Origin: Oscillatoria nigro-viridis PCC 7112
GTDB lineage: Bacteria; Cyanobacteriota; Cyanobacteriia; Cyanobacteriales; Microcoleaceae
Length of the DNA: 64,000 bases
Direction: 5' to 3'
Assembly: GCF_000317475.1 (NCBI RefSeq)
Contig: NC_019729.1
Span: 5,160,501-5,224,500, forward strand
A program made the position numbers and the translations under genes. Below the pieces are notes generated by a model. It did not search any database and was not told where the DNA came from. It was given only the letters and a program-made list of their open reading frames with translations. Below, in pieces: positions 54,605-62,831 of this stretch (position 1 is its first letter; each line of letters opens with the position of its first letter).

Positions 54605-55600
54605 CTACCCCAACAAACAAGCTGCGGGAAAAATCAGATATTCTAAGAAAAACAACTTCCAGATAAACTGATAAAATCCAGCAATTTCTATTTTATCGTC
54701 CAAATCAACTTTCGCGCTCCAAAACCACATCAAACCCAAAGCCGCCAAATGAGAAACTGCCAGAAACACTAAATTAACATTAGACAATACGATCGCTCCC
54801 GCCAAAGCCACGCCCAAATAGCACACCGTCAACACCCAGCGAGATAAATTAAAGACGGTCGCCTTGCCCAGCTCAATCGTAAACGTAGTAATATTATATT
54901 GCTTGTCCCCTTCCATGTCGGGGATATCTTTAAAAATGGCGATCGCAAACGTAAACACCACAACAAAAACCGTCAGCACCCAAACTTCCGCAGGAATCTC
55001 AAAAGACACACTCTCCAAACTCCAGCCAGAAAAAGCGCTTTTCGCCCTTCCCAAACCCAACACCCAATTAAAATGCAAAAATAACCCTAAATTTACGATC
55101 GCGCCCCGCACCGTAAAAATGCACAGCGCCGCCCAAAAAGGAAACCGCTTCAGCCGAAGTGGCGGCAGAGAATAAGCAGTCCCGATCGCCAAACTAACCC
55201 CAACGGTAGCCAGCAAAAACGGGCCTTGCAAAACAGCAGTCAAAATTGCTATAATTCCCGTGGCAATTACAATTAATTCCCCGGTTTTCCGAGAAAATGC
55301 TCCAGAGGCAATCGGCAAATACGGCTTATTTATTTTATCAATTTCAACATCTTCTAACTGGTTCAATCCCACAATATAAATATTGCCGCAAATGCAAGCC
55401 AACCAGGCAAAAGCTAGGGGCTCAAATACAGAATTCACAGACAGCCGCGCACTTTGGGCGATCGCGTACAAAGCCAATACACTCAAGCTAGTACCCACAA
55501 TTGTGTGCGGCCGAGAAAACTCCCAAAATGCCCTCACCCAGCTTTGCGGAGCCGAGCCATTTTTATCAATCCAAGACTTGCCAATCGAATCGTTGCCCAT
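54605..55600 (-). CDS. hpt: Homogentisate phytyltransferase (UbiA family)
   Basis: The enzyme condenses homogentisate with phytyl diphosphate, the committed step of tocopherol synthesis, in the membrane. The prenyltransferase motif is IVGLNQLEDVEIDKINKPYLPIASG, and the second Asp-rich site is AIFKDIPDMEGDKQYNITTF. Several hydrophobic helices follow. The N-terminus (FWEFSRPHTIVGTSLSVLAL) fits cyanobacterial HPT (slr1736-like). I choose ATG 55600 (331 aa). A longer frame reaches ATG 55663 and TTG 55678, but that extension encodes a palindromic repeat (KVCIAHPRAYY). The gamma-tocopherol methyltransferase gene is just upstream on the same strand. Confidence 0.93.
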   Translation of the reverse strand: MGNDSIGKSWIDKNGSAPQSWVRAFWEFSRPHTIVGTSLSVLALYAIAQSARLSVNSVFEPLAFAWLACICGNIYIVGLNQLEDVEIDKINKPYLPIASGAFSRKTGELIVIATGIIAILTAVLQGPFLLATVGVSLAIGTAYSLPPLRLKRFPFWAALCIFTVRGAIVNLGLFLHFNWVLGLGRAKSAFSGWSLESVSFEIPAEVWVLTVFVVVFTFAIAIFKDIPDMEGDKQYNITTFTIELGKATVFNLSRWVLTVCYLGVALAGAIVLSNVNLVFLAVSHLAALGLMWFWSAKVDLDDKIEIAGFYQFIWKLFFLEYLIFPAACLLG

Positions 55601-55635
55601 AAATCTCACACCCGCACCAAACAAATAATATGCTC

Positions 55636-55658
55636 TAGGGTGTGCAATGCACACCTTA
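55636..55658. repeat. Palindrome GGTGTGCAATGCACACC
   Basis: A near-perfect palindrome (core GGTGTGCA-A-TGCACACC) lies between hpt and the upstream methyltransferase gene. Its translation would form the doubtful N-terminal extension of HPT. Confidence 0.8.
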
Positions 55659-55699
55659 CTCATCAACTCAAGACTCAAAACTTCTCTGATATATGCCTG

Positions 55700-56653
55700 T
55701 TATTTTACAGCACAAATCAGCCCAAAACGAATCAACCCGCTCTGATATCCACGGCTCATCAATCCCAGAGCAAGTGCTGCTTGAATAGTAGTCCAACCGC
55801 TAGTTAGCAAACCCCAAATCGCGCTCGGAGTCAAAGCAGAATCGATCACCACATCCCAAAAAGGAGCAACAGCTTTTGACCAATCAGCGGTGCGAATACT
55901 TGTCAAAGGCAAACTGCGAACAATTTCCTCGTATTCCGGCAAAGAAATCACGTAAGGCAAAGCATAAACCCGGTAAATTTCTGCCAATTCCTTTCTCTCT
56001 TCATCAGTTAATTCACCCGCCGTTTCTCCCACCGGGCGGTGACACCAAGTTGCCAAAATCAAAGTTCCTCCCGGCTTGAGTACGCGGCAGCATTCCTGCA
56101 AAAACTTAATTTTGTCTGGCATATGTTCTCCGCTTTCGAGCGACCAAACCAAGTCGAATGACTCGTCAGGAAAAGGCATATTCAAAGCATCGGCCACTAA
56201 AAAATTCACATTGCTTTGAGCATCGGCAATTTTAGCGCGTTCGGTCGCTCTGTTGGCCTGTACCGGACTCAGAGTAATCCCGGTAGCTGTAACGCTAGCG
56301 CCCGTTTTGTTGAGTTCGGGCGATCGGCTACCCTCTCGATCGACCCCGCCATCCAACTTTAAATTATTTTGAGCGATCGAACTAAACTTTTCGGTCAAAT
56401 ACAGCGTGCTGCCACCGATCCCGCAACCGACATCCAGAATGCGGTAAGATTCACACAGTGCCTTCTCTGAGGGTACTCCAGCCCATGCCAGCAGTTCTTC
56501 TATCAAATCTATCTGAGCCTGTCGGCGCTCTTTTTTCAAATTGCCATCCGGGCCGTAGTAACCGTGGTGCATATGTTCGCCCCACACCTGCTCCCACAAA
56601 CCGCTAGAAGCGTCGTAAAGTTGCTGAATTTGCTGGTAAAGTGTTGATGTCAT
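55700..56653 (-). CDS. Gamma-tocopherol methyltransferase
   Basis: The 317-residue SAM-dependent methyltransferase opens with LYDASSGLWEQVWGEHMHHGYYGPDG, the hallmark of gamma-tocopherol methyltransferase (VTE4; slr0089 in Synechocystis). SAM motif I is YRILDVGCGIGGSTLYL; later motifs are FLVADALNMPFPDESFDLVWSLESGEHMP and GGTLILATWCHRP. It would methylate gamma- to alpha-tocopherol, matching the next gene (hpt). It has about 30 extra residues between YLTEKF and ATGITLSPVQANRA (SSIAQNNLKLDGGVDREGSR and following). Their DNA has two CGATCG-rich spots, so this is another likely in-frame insertion. The core enzyme reads as intact. Confidence 0.9.
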   Translation of the reverse strand: MTSTLYQQIQQLYDASSGLWEQVWGEHMHHGYYGPDGNLKKERRQAQIDLIEELLAWAGVPSEKALCESYRILDVGCGIGGSTLYLTEKFSSIAQNNLKLDGGVDREGSRSPELNKTGASVTATGITLSPVQANRATERAKIADAQSNVNFLVADALNMPFPDESFDLVWSLESGEHMPDKIKFLQECCRVLKPGGTLILATWCHRPVGETAGELTDEERKELAEIYRVYALPYVISLPEYEEIVRSLPLTSIRTADWSKAVAPFWDVVIDSALTPSAIWGLLTSGWTTIQAALALGLMSRGYQSGLIRFGLICAVK

Positions 56654-56780
56654 CGCCGGATCGCAAGTTATTAAAGGAATTCTACCGTTATTTTCCCGAT
56701 GTTGTCATAGAATTTGGCGATTGAGTTCGATCGGTCTCCGGCCTTCGCCAGACAGAGATGTCCTGATTTCCAGCCCGAGG

Positions 56781-56912
56781 ATCGATTTGTGGGTTGCGTC
56801 TAAAATCTCAAATCTCAAATCGATTTGTGGGTTGCGTCTAAAACCTCAAATCTCAAATCGATTTGTGGGTTCCCTCTCAAATCTCAAATCTCAAATCTCA
56901 AATCTAAAATCG
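56781..56912. repeat. 38-bp tandem repeat x3 plus ATCTCAA heptamers, ending at ktrB start
   Basis: Units beginning ATCGATTTGTGGGTTGCGTC start at 56781, 56819 and 56857. The third is cut by a run of ATCTCAA heptamers that reaches the base before the ktrB ATG region. Each unit itself ends with CTCAAATCTCAA heptamers. Confidence 0.92.
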
Positions 56913-56913
56913 A

Positions 56914-58248
56914 ATGACTGTCTCGCGAACCATTGCTTTGGGCTTTCTCGCTGTCATCCTCGCAGGTGCTCTATTACTGATGATGCCATTTTCCACAATT
57001 GATGGAACTTGGAGCGATCCAATAACAGCACTGTTTACCTCTACTTCCGCTGTCTGCGTCACGGGATTGTCGGTTGTGGATGTGGGAAAATATTACTCTT
57101 TTTGGGGGCAACTGTGCCTAGTTTTACTGGTGCAAATAGGAGGCTTGGGCTACATGACAGCCACGACTTTCTTGCTGCTGTTACTGGGCCGCCGCTTTGG
57201 CTTGAAAGACAAAGTTGCCCTGCAACAATCTCTCGACAAATCCGGGCTAGCCGGCGTAGTACAACTCGTGCAGTCAATTCTAGCAACAACGCTTTTGTTT
57301 GAATTAACAGGAGTGTTTTTGCTGATGACGGTTTTCGTCCCCCAATACGGATTTAAAGAGGGTGTGTGGTCGGCTATATTTCACAGCGTTAATTCCTTTA
57401 ACAACGCCGGTTTTAGCATCTATTCAGATAATTTGAGCGGCTACATCAGTTCGCCTATGGTTAACTTCACAGTCGGGGGTTTAATCATATTTGGGGGAAT
57501 CGGCTATCAAGTAATTATGGAAATGTACCTGTGGCTGCGCGATCGCTTCAACAAAAGCCCTATCTGCACAGTTTTTTCCCTGAACTTCAAAGTTGTTACC
57601 ACTACAACGGCTGTCCTTTTAATTTTAGGAACCCTAGCCTTTTTGGTGCTGGAATACGACAACCCAGACACTTTGGGCGCTCTAAATTTCCCTCAAAAGC
57701 TGATGGCAGCTTGGTTTCAATCTGTTACTCCCCGCACGGCGGGGTTCAATACAATTAGCATTGGCCAAATGACCGAAGCATCGCTATTTCTGACGATCGC
57801 GCTGATGTTTATCGGCGCCAGTCCTGGCAGCACCGGCGGCGGAATTAAAACCACAACTTTTAGGATATTGTTTTGCTGTACCACAGCAGTTATCGAAGGC
57901 CAGGAAGAGGTGGAGTGCTATCAGCGTCAAATTCCGCCAGCAATGATTCTAAAAACCATTAGCGTAGTCTTCGGTTCCCTGTTGGTCGCATTCACATCTG
58001 CAATTTTAATCGAGCTGACCAATCCCCAAGTAGAATTTATCGCAGCGCTGTATGAAGCAGTTTCAGCTTTTGCCACGGTCGGTCTTTCCACTGGGATTAC
58101 ACCCACGCTTTCAGCGATCGGTAAGTTGATTTTGATTGCTACAATGTACATAGGTAGGGTTGGGGTGCTGCTGCTGATAAGTGCTGCATTCGGCGATCCA
58201 AAACCCAGGTCTTTTAAGTATGCTGAGGAAAGTTTGTTAGTGGGATAA
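56914..58248 (+). CDS. ktrB: KtrB-type potassium transporter membrane subunit
   Basis: The 444-residue membrane protein has the four-fold P-loop design of Trk/Ktr channels: TSTSAVCVTGLSVVD, FHSVNSFNNAGFSIYSDN, QSVTPRTAGFNTISIG and AVSAFATVGLSTGITPT, each with the selectivity Gly. PGSTGGGIKTTTF is the intramembrane gate loop. It imports K+ (Na+-dependent in cyanobacteria) with the soluble KtrA ring encoded 140 bp downstream. The start ATG is immediately preceded by tandem repeats, and no Shine-Dalgarno sequence is visible. Size and motif order match KtrB. Confidence 0.95.
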   Translation: MTVSRTIALGFLAVILAGALLLMMPFSTIDGTWSDPITALFTSTSAVCVTGLSVVDVGKYYSFWGQLCLVLLVQIGGLGYMTATTFLLLLLGRRFGLKDKVALQQSLDKSGLAGVVQLVQSILATTLLFELTGVFLLMTVFVPQYGFKEGVWSAIFHSVNSFNNAGFSIYSDNLSGYISSPMVNFTVGGLIIFGGIGYQVIMEMYLWLRDRFNKSPICTVFSLNFKVVTTTTAVLLILGTLAFLVLEYDNPDTLGALNFPQKLMAAWFQSVTPRTAGFNTISIGQMTEASLFLTIALMFIGASPGSTGGGIKTTTFRILFCCTTAVIEGQEEVECYQRQIPPAMILKTISVVFGSLLVAFTSAILIELTNPQVEFIAALYEAVSAFATVGLSTGITPTLSAIGKLILIATMYIGRVGVLLLISAAFGDPKPRSFKYAEESLLVG

Positions 58249-58388
58249 AAAAATCCTGTCTCGTTGCTGATAATCTAAACAATGGGTGACAACCCAAATC
58301 AACTTTTACTACTTACCCAAAAATCAAAAGGAGGCGGCGCTGTCTCTGCTAAAATTTAAACAGCAAGACGCTCAGCGCTGGATATTGA

Positions 58389-59084
58389 GTGAACCTGTCA
58401 TCTTTGAATTTTTTTCGCACTTTGCGCGCCGACAACAAGCAGTTTGCAGTTATTGGTTTGGGACGCTTCGGCAAAGCTGTGTGTTCGACTCTGCACGGCT
58501 TGGGTTACGAAGTCTTGGGAGTTGACACCGATGAAAAAAAAGTAACTCAAGCTTTGAACGATCGTATTGCTGCTCACGTTGTGCAGTTAGATTCTACTGA
58601 GCCTAGCGCTCTGGCGGAAGCCGGTATATTTGAATTTGAAACAGTGATAGTTGCGATCGGCAATTACCTAGCAGAAAGCATTACCACCACCCTAAATCTT
58701 AAGGAAGGGGGGGTAAGTCACGTAATAGCCAAAGCTTCTTCGGAAACTCACTTAAAAGTGTTGAAAAAAGTCGGTGCAGATCATGTAGTTTTTCCAGAAC
58801 GAGAAATGGGCTGCTCTTTAGCCCGGGTTCTTACACAACCCAGCATTTTAGAACGGTTTGACCTCGACCCAGATCACAGCATCGTTGAGTTGCTCGTTCC
58901 TGAAAAGTTTGACGGTAAAACCATCTCCGAATTGGAACTCCGGCGCAGGTATGGTTTGAACTTGCTAGCAGTCGGTCGCGCCGACAAGTTCGAGATCAAT
59001 CCGCAGCCCAGCGAACGCTTGAGAAAGGGCGAGGTGATGGTAGTAGTTGGTTCTAATAAAGATATCAATCGCTTGCCAATTTAA
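58389..59084 (+). CDS. ktrA: KtrA-type potassium uptake regulatory subunit
   Basis: The 231-residue cytosolic protein has an RCK/TrkA-N Rossmann domain (FAVIGLGRFGKAVCSTLHGLG, GVDTDEKKV) that binds nucleotide, and a TrkA-C domain (VELLVPEKFDGKTISELELR, VMVVVGSNKDINRLP). It forms the ring that gates KtrB. It starts with GTG at 58389; there is no better ATG before the Rossmann fold. It lies 140 bp after ktrB on the same strand, as expected for an operon. Confidence 0.94.
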   Translation: MNLSSLNFFRTLRADNKQFAVIGLGRFGKAVCSTLHGLGYEVLGVDTDEKKVTQALNDRIAAHVVQLDSTEPSALAEAGIFEFETVIVAIGNYLAESITTTLNLKEGGVSHVIAKASSETHLKVLKKVGADHVVFPEREMGCSLARVLTQPSILERFDLDPDHSIVELLVPEKFDGKTISELELRRRYGLNLLAVGRADKFEINPQPSERLRKGEVMVVVGSNKDINRLPI

Positions 59085-59421
59085 CAGAGCGCCATTTTAT
59101 GCACATACAGCAACACTTCTGGACTCAGAAACCCGGTTTCTTGGGTTCCGAGTGTCGAAGTCCTCAGCAAGTGGTGCGGGATGTGTCAAAATTTCCGACG
59201 CTCACAAACCCGGTTTATCTAAAATAAACCGGGTTTCTCTGTCGATCTTTATGTTCTAATTTTTAACCGAAATATCTAAATTGAATTTCACCAATTTTAG
59301 GGTTGGTTCCGCCTTTGCGACTCCCTCTGAGAACTTAGCCACACAAATCGGGAAAAATTTCAACAAAGTAGCAGCAATCGAGCGCGCTCCCGCAAATAAT
59401 AGGAGCGCTAGCACTGAAAAT
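59085..59421. other. Intergenic region after ktrA with GAAACCCGGTTTC repeats
   Basis: Holds AGAAACCCGGTTTCTTGGG at 59128, an AAGTCCTCAGC fragment and a perfect 12-bp-arm hairpin at 59206-59236. No protein-like ORF was seen. Confidence 0.55.
59206..59236 (+). terminator. Hairpin AAACCCGGTTTA after ktrA
   Basis: Perfect 12-bp arms (59206-59217, 59225-59236) enclose a 7-nt loop, 122 bp after the ktrA stop. The same ACCCGGTTT core occurs in the coaE insertion. It could terminate the ktr transcript but has only a short pyrimidine tail, so it may simply be a dispersed repeat. Confidence 0.55.
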
Positions 59422-59691
59422 TCAGCCGACTTTCAAGATATCTTGCAAATAAGCTTTGCCCAAAACCACTACCGCCAAGACTAGAGCGAGTTCAACAGGC
59501 CAAGGACACACCGCCAGCAACCAAATTAACGAGCACACTCCAATAATTGCAGCTATGGGAGCCGGAATTCCGTCTAGCGTTCTATTGTCAGTCCCGGCAG
59601 TCACCCACCCAGCAATCAAGCACACCGTCAACGGAATCAAGCAACTTGCGATCATGATTTTTACCCCATCAAATTTTTTTACATATGGCAT
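59422..59691 (-). CDS. Small membrane protein of unknown function
   Basis: The 89-residue protein has about three hydrophobic segments (IMIASCLIPLTVCLIAGWV, IAAIIGVCSLIWLLAVCPW, VELALVLAVVVLGKAYL) and a short basic N-terminus MPYVKKFDGVK. It fits a small integral membrane protein, and I recognise no family. Membrane segments throughout and an ATG start support it as a gene, but no ribosome-binding site is clear. Confidence 0.6.
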   Translation of the reverse strand: MPYVKKFDGVKIMIASCLIPLTVCLIAGWVTAGTDNRTLDGIPAPIAAIIGVCSLIWLLAVCPWPVELALVLAVVVLGKAYLQDILKVG

Positions 59692-60094
59692 CTAAGCATA
59701 TTGTAACAATACATCAAAAATTGGGGAATGCACCATGAATTGCGATAAAATGTAGGATTACATACTTAAGAAGTAGATAGGCAGAATTAAACCGATCGAT
59801 GTAACAGTATGTAAACAGGGCTGACTTAGCCACGCTTAGGGAATGTGGATACTTGACAATCGTTTACACAATTGCGTTTGACAGCGCCTACCTACTTAGG
59901 CTGGGATCATAATAGTTGGTAATTGTTAGCTTCGGCTATCTCCAAAGGCAGAATTAGGTTGGGCTCAGATAGAAGTTAAGGATTTTTCTTTCTACAGAAG
60001 TGCTGAAAGCTTTCTACCTTGAGATGAATTGCGATGCGCCCATCTCTGCAAGCTATACTCAGGATTGCAGTCAGTTACTGTAGAGCGTGAATCA
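59692..60094. other. Intergenic region upstream of molybdoprotein gene
   Basis: A 403-bp A+T-rich gap between divergent genes. It should contain both promoters. No repeat or RNA structure that I can name was seen. Confidence 0.5.
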
Positions 60095-60694
60095 ATGCTG
60101 GGCAAATTTTTTCGCAAGCCAGAATCAGAAAACATCGATCGCGTCCCCCCGGGTCAATACCTCGCCAACGGCTTTCCCGTGCTGACCTACGGCGATACAC
60201 CCTCCGTCAGTATTGAGAGTTGGGAATTTAAAGTCTGGGGATTGGCAAAACCACAAACCTTCACTTGGTCGGACTTCCAGACCATGCCCCAAAGTAACTT
60301 TACTGCGGATTTTCACTGCGTCACCAGGTGGTCAAAACTCGACGTGCAGTGGACGGGAGTCAAAGTCACAGATTTTATGAACTACATAGAAGTCGATCCG
60401 AAAGCTCTGCACGTCCTGGAACACTGCTACGGCGGCTACACCACTAACATTGCGATCGCCGACTTCCTCCGAGAAGAAAACTTTTTCGCCCACACCGTCT
60501 TCGGCGAACCTCTATCCGCAGACCACGGCGGTCCAATGCGGCTCGTAGTTCCCCACTTGTACGCTTGGAAAAGCGCTAAATGGATTAACGGGCTGGAGTT
60601 TACAGAAACTGAAGAACTCGGTTTTTGGGAACGCAACGGCTACCACCGGCGGGGCGAACCTTGGGCAGAGGAACGCTACAGCGGTCTGTTTTGA
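60095..60694 (+). CDS. Sulfite-oxidase-like molybdopterin oxidoreductase
   Basis: The 199-residue protein is the short form of the oxidoreductase molybdopterin-binding family (COG2041, YedY/sulfite-oxidase catalytic fold). FTADFHCVTRWSKLDVQWTGV contains the Mo-ligand Cys, and LREENFFAHTVFGEPLSADHGGPMRLVVPHLYAWKSAKW and GFWERNGYHRRGEPWAEERY are typical. It lacks a signal peptide, so it is probably cytosolic. Substrate is unknown. I take ATG 60095 (MLGKFFRKPE), where family similarity begins; the frame is open further upstream to 60029. Confidence 0.9.
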   Translation: MLGKFFRKPESENIDRVPPGQYLANGFPVLTYGDTPSVSIESWEFKVWGLAKPQTFTWSDFQTMPQSNFTADFHCVTRWSKLDVQWTGVKVTDFMNYIEVDPKALHVLEHCYGGYTTNIAIADFLREENFFAHTVFGEPLSADHGGPMRLVVPHLYAWKSAKWINGLEFTETEELGFWERNGYHRRGEPWAEERYSGLF

Positions 60695-61322
60695 TGCCGG
60701 AGCTCGGGAGCAAAGACTTGCCCAGAGCTGCTCTATACAATCTTGGTGGAGGGGCAATGCGCTCTTTTACGGCTTCAGTCTGTGGAAATTGCATCTCCTC
60801 GATCGCATCTTTGGGATATCTCACGCCACGGGATCTATTTAATATCAACCAAAATACGTAGAGCCAACGATCGCATTTTGTACGTAATTTACCCGATAGA
60901 TAAACTACTTTAACTCCCCTACACAAGCCCCAAAAAACAAATATTCCCAGTTTCTGGCTAATAGAAAACTTCTGTAACTGTCAGTACCCACGAATATTAC
61001 CGTATTTATACTTAAGTGTTTGCTGTTGAGGATTTAGACTTGAGAATCTAATAAAAAATTAGCACGAGCCCGAGCCAGATAAGTTGGGCTGACCCGCGCT
61101 CCCCTGCCCGCGAATGAAAGGTTTCAAGCCACAATTATTATAATTATTTAGGGGGGTATGTTTAGGGAGCGATCGCCCGCAGGGAGATGCGATCGACAGT
61201 ATTTGTGAAGGTTATGTAAAGGCTTGATAAAGAATATGTCAAACTCTACCTAAAGTGAACCAAATACAAACAAAGTATCGCATAATGAAATTATTAAGAC
61301 CCTCGCACAAAAGGAACAGGTT
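60695..61322. other. Intergenic region upstream of PEP-CTERM gene
   Basis: A 628-bp stretch with one HIP1-rich spot (GAGCGATCGCCCGCAGGGAG, about 61157-61176). It probably carries the PEP-CTERM gene promoter and a long 5' leader. Frames on both strands here have no protein-like features. Confidence 0.5.
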
Positions 61323-62015
61323 ATGAATACCAAACTCTTATCGGCCCTCACAGCTACCGCAGCCGCCACAGCTCTGTTTGGCGCCGGAGCCCCAGCTCAA
61401 GCCTTCTCCTTTAGTACCAACGGCATCACATTCAGCCAAGATACAAGCGTCAAGTTTAACTTCAAACAATCTCACGGAATGTACCAATCCTCTTTGGGAA
61501 TCTACAGCGTGAAGGACTCGGCTGCCACTCTAGTTAGCACCCTGTTTTCGGAAACTAAATCCTCAGACAACGAGTGGGAAAACGAATGGAAAGGAACTCT
61601 GGGCAATACAGTCTTGGGTTCTGGCTCGGCAGTATTCACATTCCTGGCAAATCAAGTTTACACTTTGGGACTCGACAGCGGCTGGGGTGGCAGTGTCTAC
61701 TCGACCTCAGCGTTGAACAGCGGCAGCCAGCAAGCAGTTTTTGGCGCGCAATCGCAACTGTGGGACGCACTCGACAAAGAAACCACGAACGTCTTCCAAG
61801 CAGCCGGACAATTCACAAACGGATACGCTTCTCTGTTTAACGGAGGCACGCTAATTGGCTTCGACGATCGCGGTAACAACAACGACGCAGACTTCCAAGA
61901 CTTCACAGTCAGCGCAGAAGCAGTTCCCGAACCGATGACAATGACTGGTTTGGCTCTCGGTTTGGGTGGCTTGGTTGCAGCGCGCCGTCGCCGCGCTAGC
62001 AAAACGACTTCATGA
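61323..62015 (+). CDS. PEP-CTERM sorting-domain exported protein
   Basis: The 230-residue protein has a Sec signal peptide (MNTKLLSALTATAAATALFG then AGAPAQA) and, at the C-terminus, the PEP-CTERM tripartite tail: VPEPMTMTG, a hydrophobic helix LALGLGGLVA and the basic ARRRRASK. These are processed by exosortase, so the protein is sorted to the surface or matrix. The central ~170 residues are Ser/Gly/Asn-rich with no named domain (FDDRGNNNDADFQDFTVS resembles other cyanobacterial PEP-CTERM proteins). No exosortase gene is in the window. Confidence 0.93.
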   Translation: MNTKLLSALTATAAATALFGAGAPAQAFSFSTNGITFSQDTSVKFNFKQSHGMYQSSLGIYSVKDSAATLVSTLFSETKSSDNEWENEWKGTLGNTVLGSGSAVFTFLANQVYTLGLDSGWGGSVYSTSALNSGSQQAVFGAQSQLWDALDKETTNVFQAAGQFTNGYASLFNGGTLIGFDDRGNNNDADFQDFTVSAEAVPEPMTMTGLALGLGGLVAARRRRASKTTS

Positions 62016-62160
62016 TTTTTTCAACCGGAATAATCTCCTCATTTACGTTTGACAAAATAAAATTCAATTTGGAGGCGCGCTAATGAGAAATCGGCTCGCC
62101 TTTTGCTTTATTTGAGAAGTCAGGAGGGAGAAGTCATATCAATTCTGGTTGCACTCCTAA

Positions 62161-62188
62161 TGACTGTTGACTGTTGACTGTTGACTGG
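62161..62188. repeat. 7-nt tandem repeat (TGACTGT), four units
   Basis: TGACTGT x3 then TGACTGG, the inverse complement of the GTCAACA heptamers at 29114-29141. Confidence 0.88.
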
Positions 62189-62499
62189 GGGTCGCCAAAC
62201 TGAATGATGGTTGAGAGTTGGATGTTGACTCGATTTTACTCCCGACGATCGAGCGCAGATTTAATATCAGAGGGAAGTTCGGCAACGCCCAGCGTACCGG
62301 ATTTAAGGGATTTAACGCATCGATGTGGAGGGCACAGGTCAAGATTGAAGAAGTCCGACGGGAGAAACAGGATTTTTCCCACTCTCGCCCTCTCCCACTC
62401 TTTCCCTCTCCCGCTCTCTCCCTCTCCCAACTCAAAATTCAAAACTCACTCACGGTAAAGTGTTCGATCGTACAAAGTCACCGATACCCGTTGAAGAAT

Positions 62500-62638
62500 T
62501 TGGCGTTGCATAATAGCGGGATGATTTTGATTGTTTTGCGGGATGGGCCCATGATCCCGAAGGCGTGTATTTTCACAGCAGGCGGGACGCCTAACCCCTA
62601 CTCCCCACAATAACGATCCTCAAATTGTGCAACGCCAA
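62500..62638. mobile_element. 139-bp MITE-like element with 15-bp TIRs
   Basis: Left end TTGGCGTTGCATAAT (62500-62514) and right end ATTGTGCAACGCCAA (62624-62638) are inverted copies with one mismatch. GAAT flanks both sides directly (62496-62499 and 62639-62642), as expected for a 4-bp target duplication. There is no ORF of its own, so it would be moved in trans by an unidentified transposase. The ISAzo13-type gene nearby starts 193 bp away, and I cannot link the two. Confidence 0.75.
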
Positions 62639-62831
62639 GAATTTTAATGTCCGCCCCGACGCACGTTACTTTAATCGCCACCACAACCAGGGCTTTTGTC
62701 CCTAGCACCTGTGCTTGTTCCGGCAGCGTCCAATAGCGGAGAATAAGATGTCAAGAACCTTGGTTAGAGAACGCCACAGAATGATTGATCCTATAATAGT
62801 CAAAATATAATTTCAGTGTGCAGCCTATCTT

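Larger units (their letters stand above)
62016..62831. other. Repeat-rich intergenic region before the transposase
   Basis: Contains TGACTGT heptamers (62161-62188), a C/T-rich CTCTCCC tract (about 62385-62431) and a MITE-like element (62500-62638). No gene was seen; ORFs on both strands across it translate repeats. Confidence 0.6.

Noticed and set aside
55601..55678. N-terminal extension of HPT from TTG/ATG upstream
   Set aside because: The extension encodes a palindromic repeat and lacks similarity to HPT, so ATG 55600 is preferred.
62204..62613. Overlapping plus-strand frames before the transposase
   Set aside because: They translate heptamer repeats, a CTCTCCC tract and the MITE-like element.
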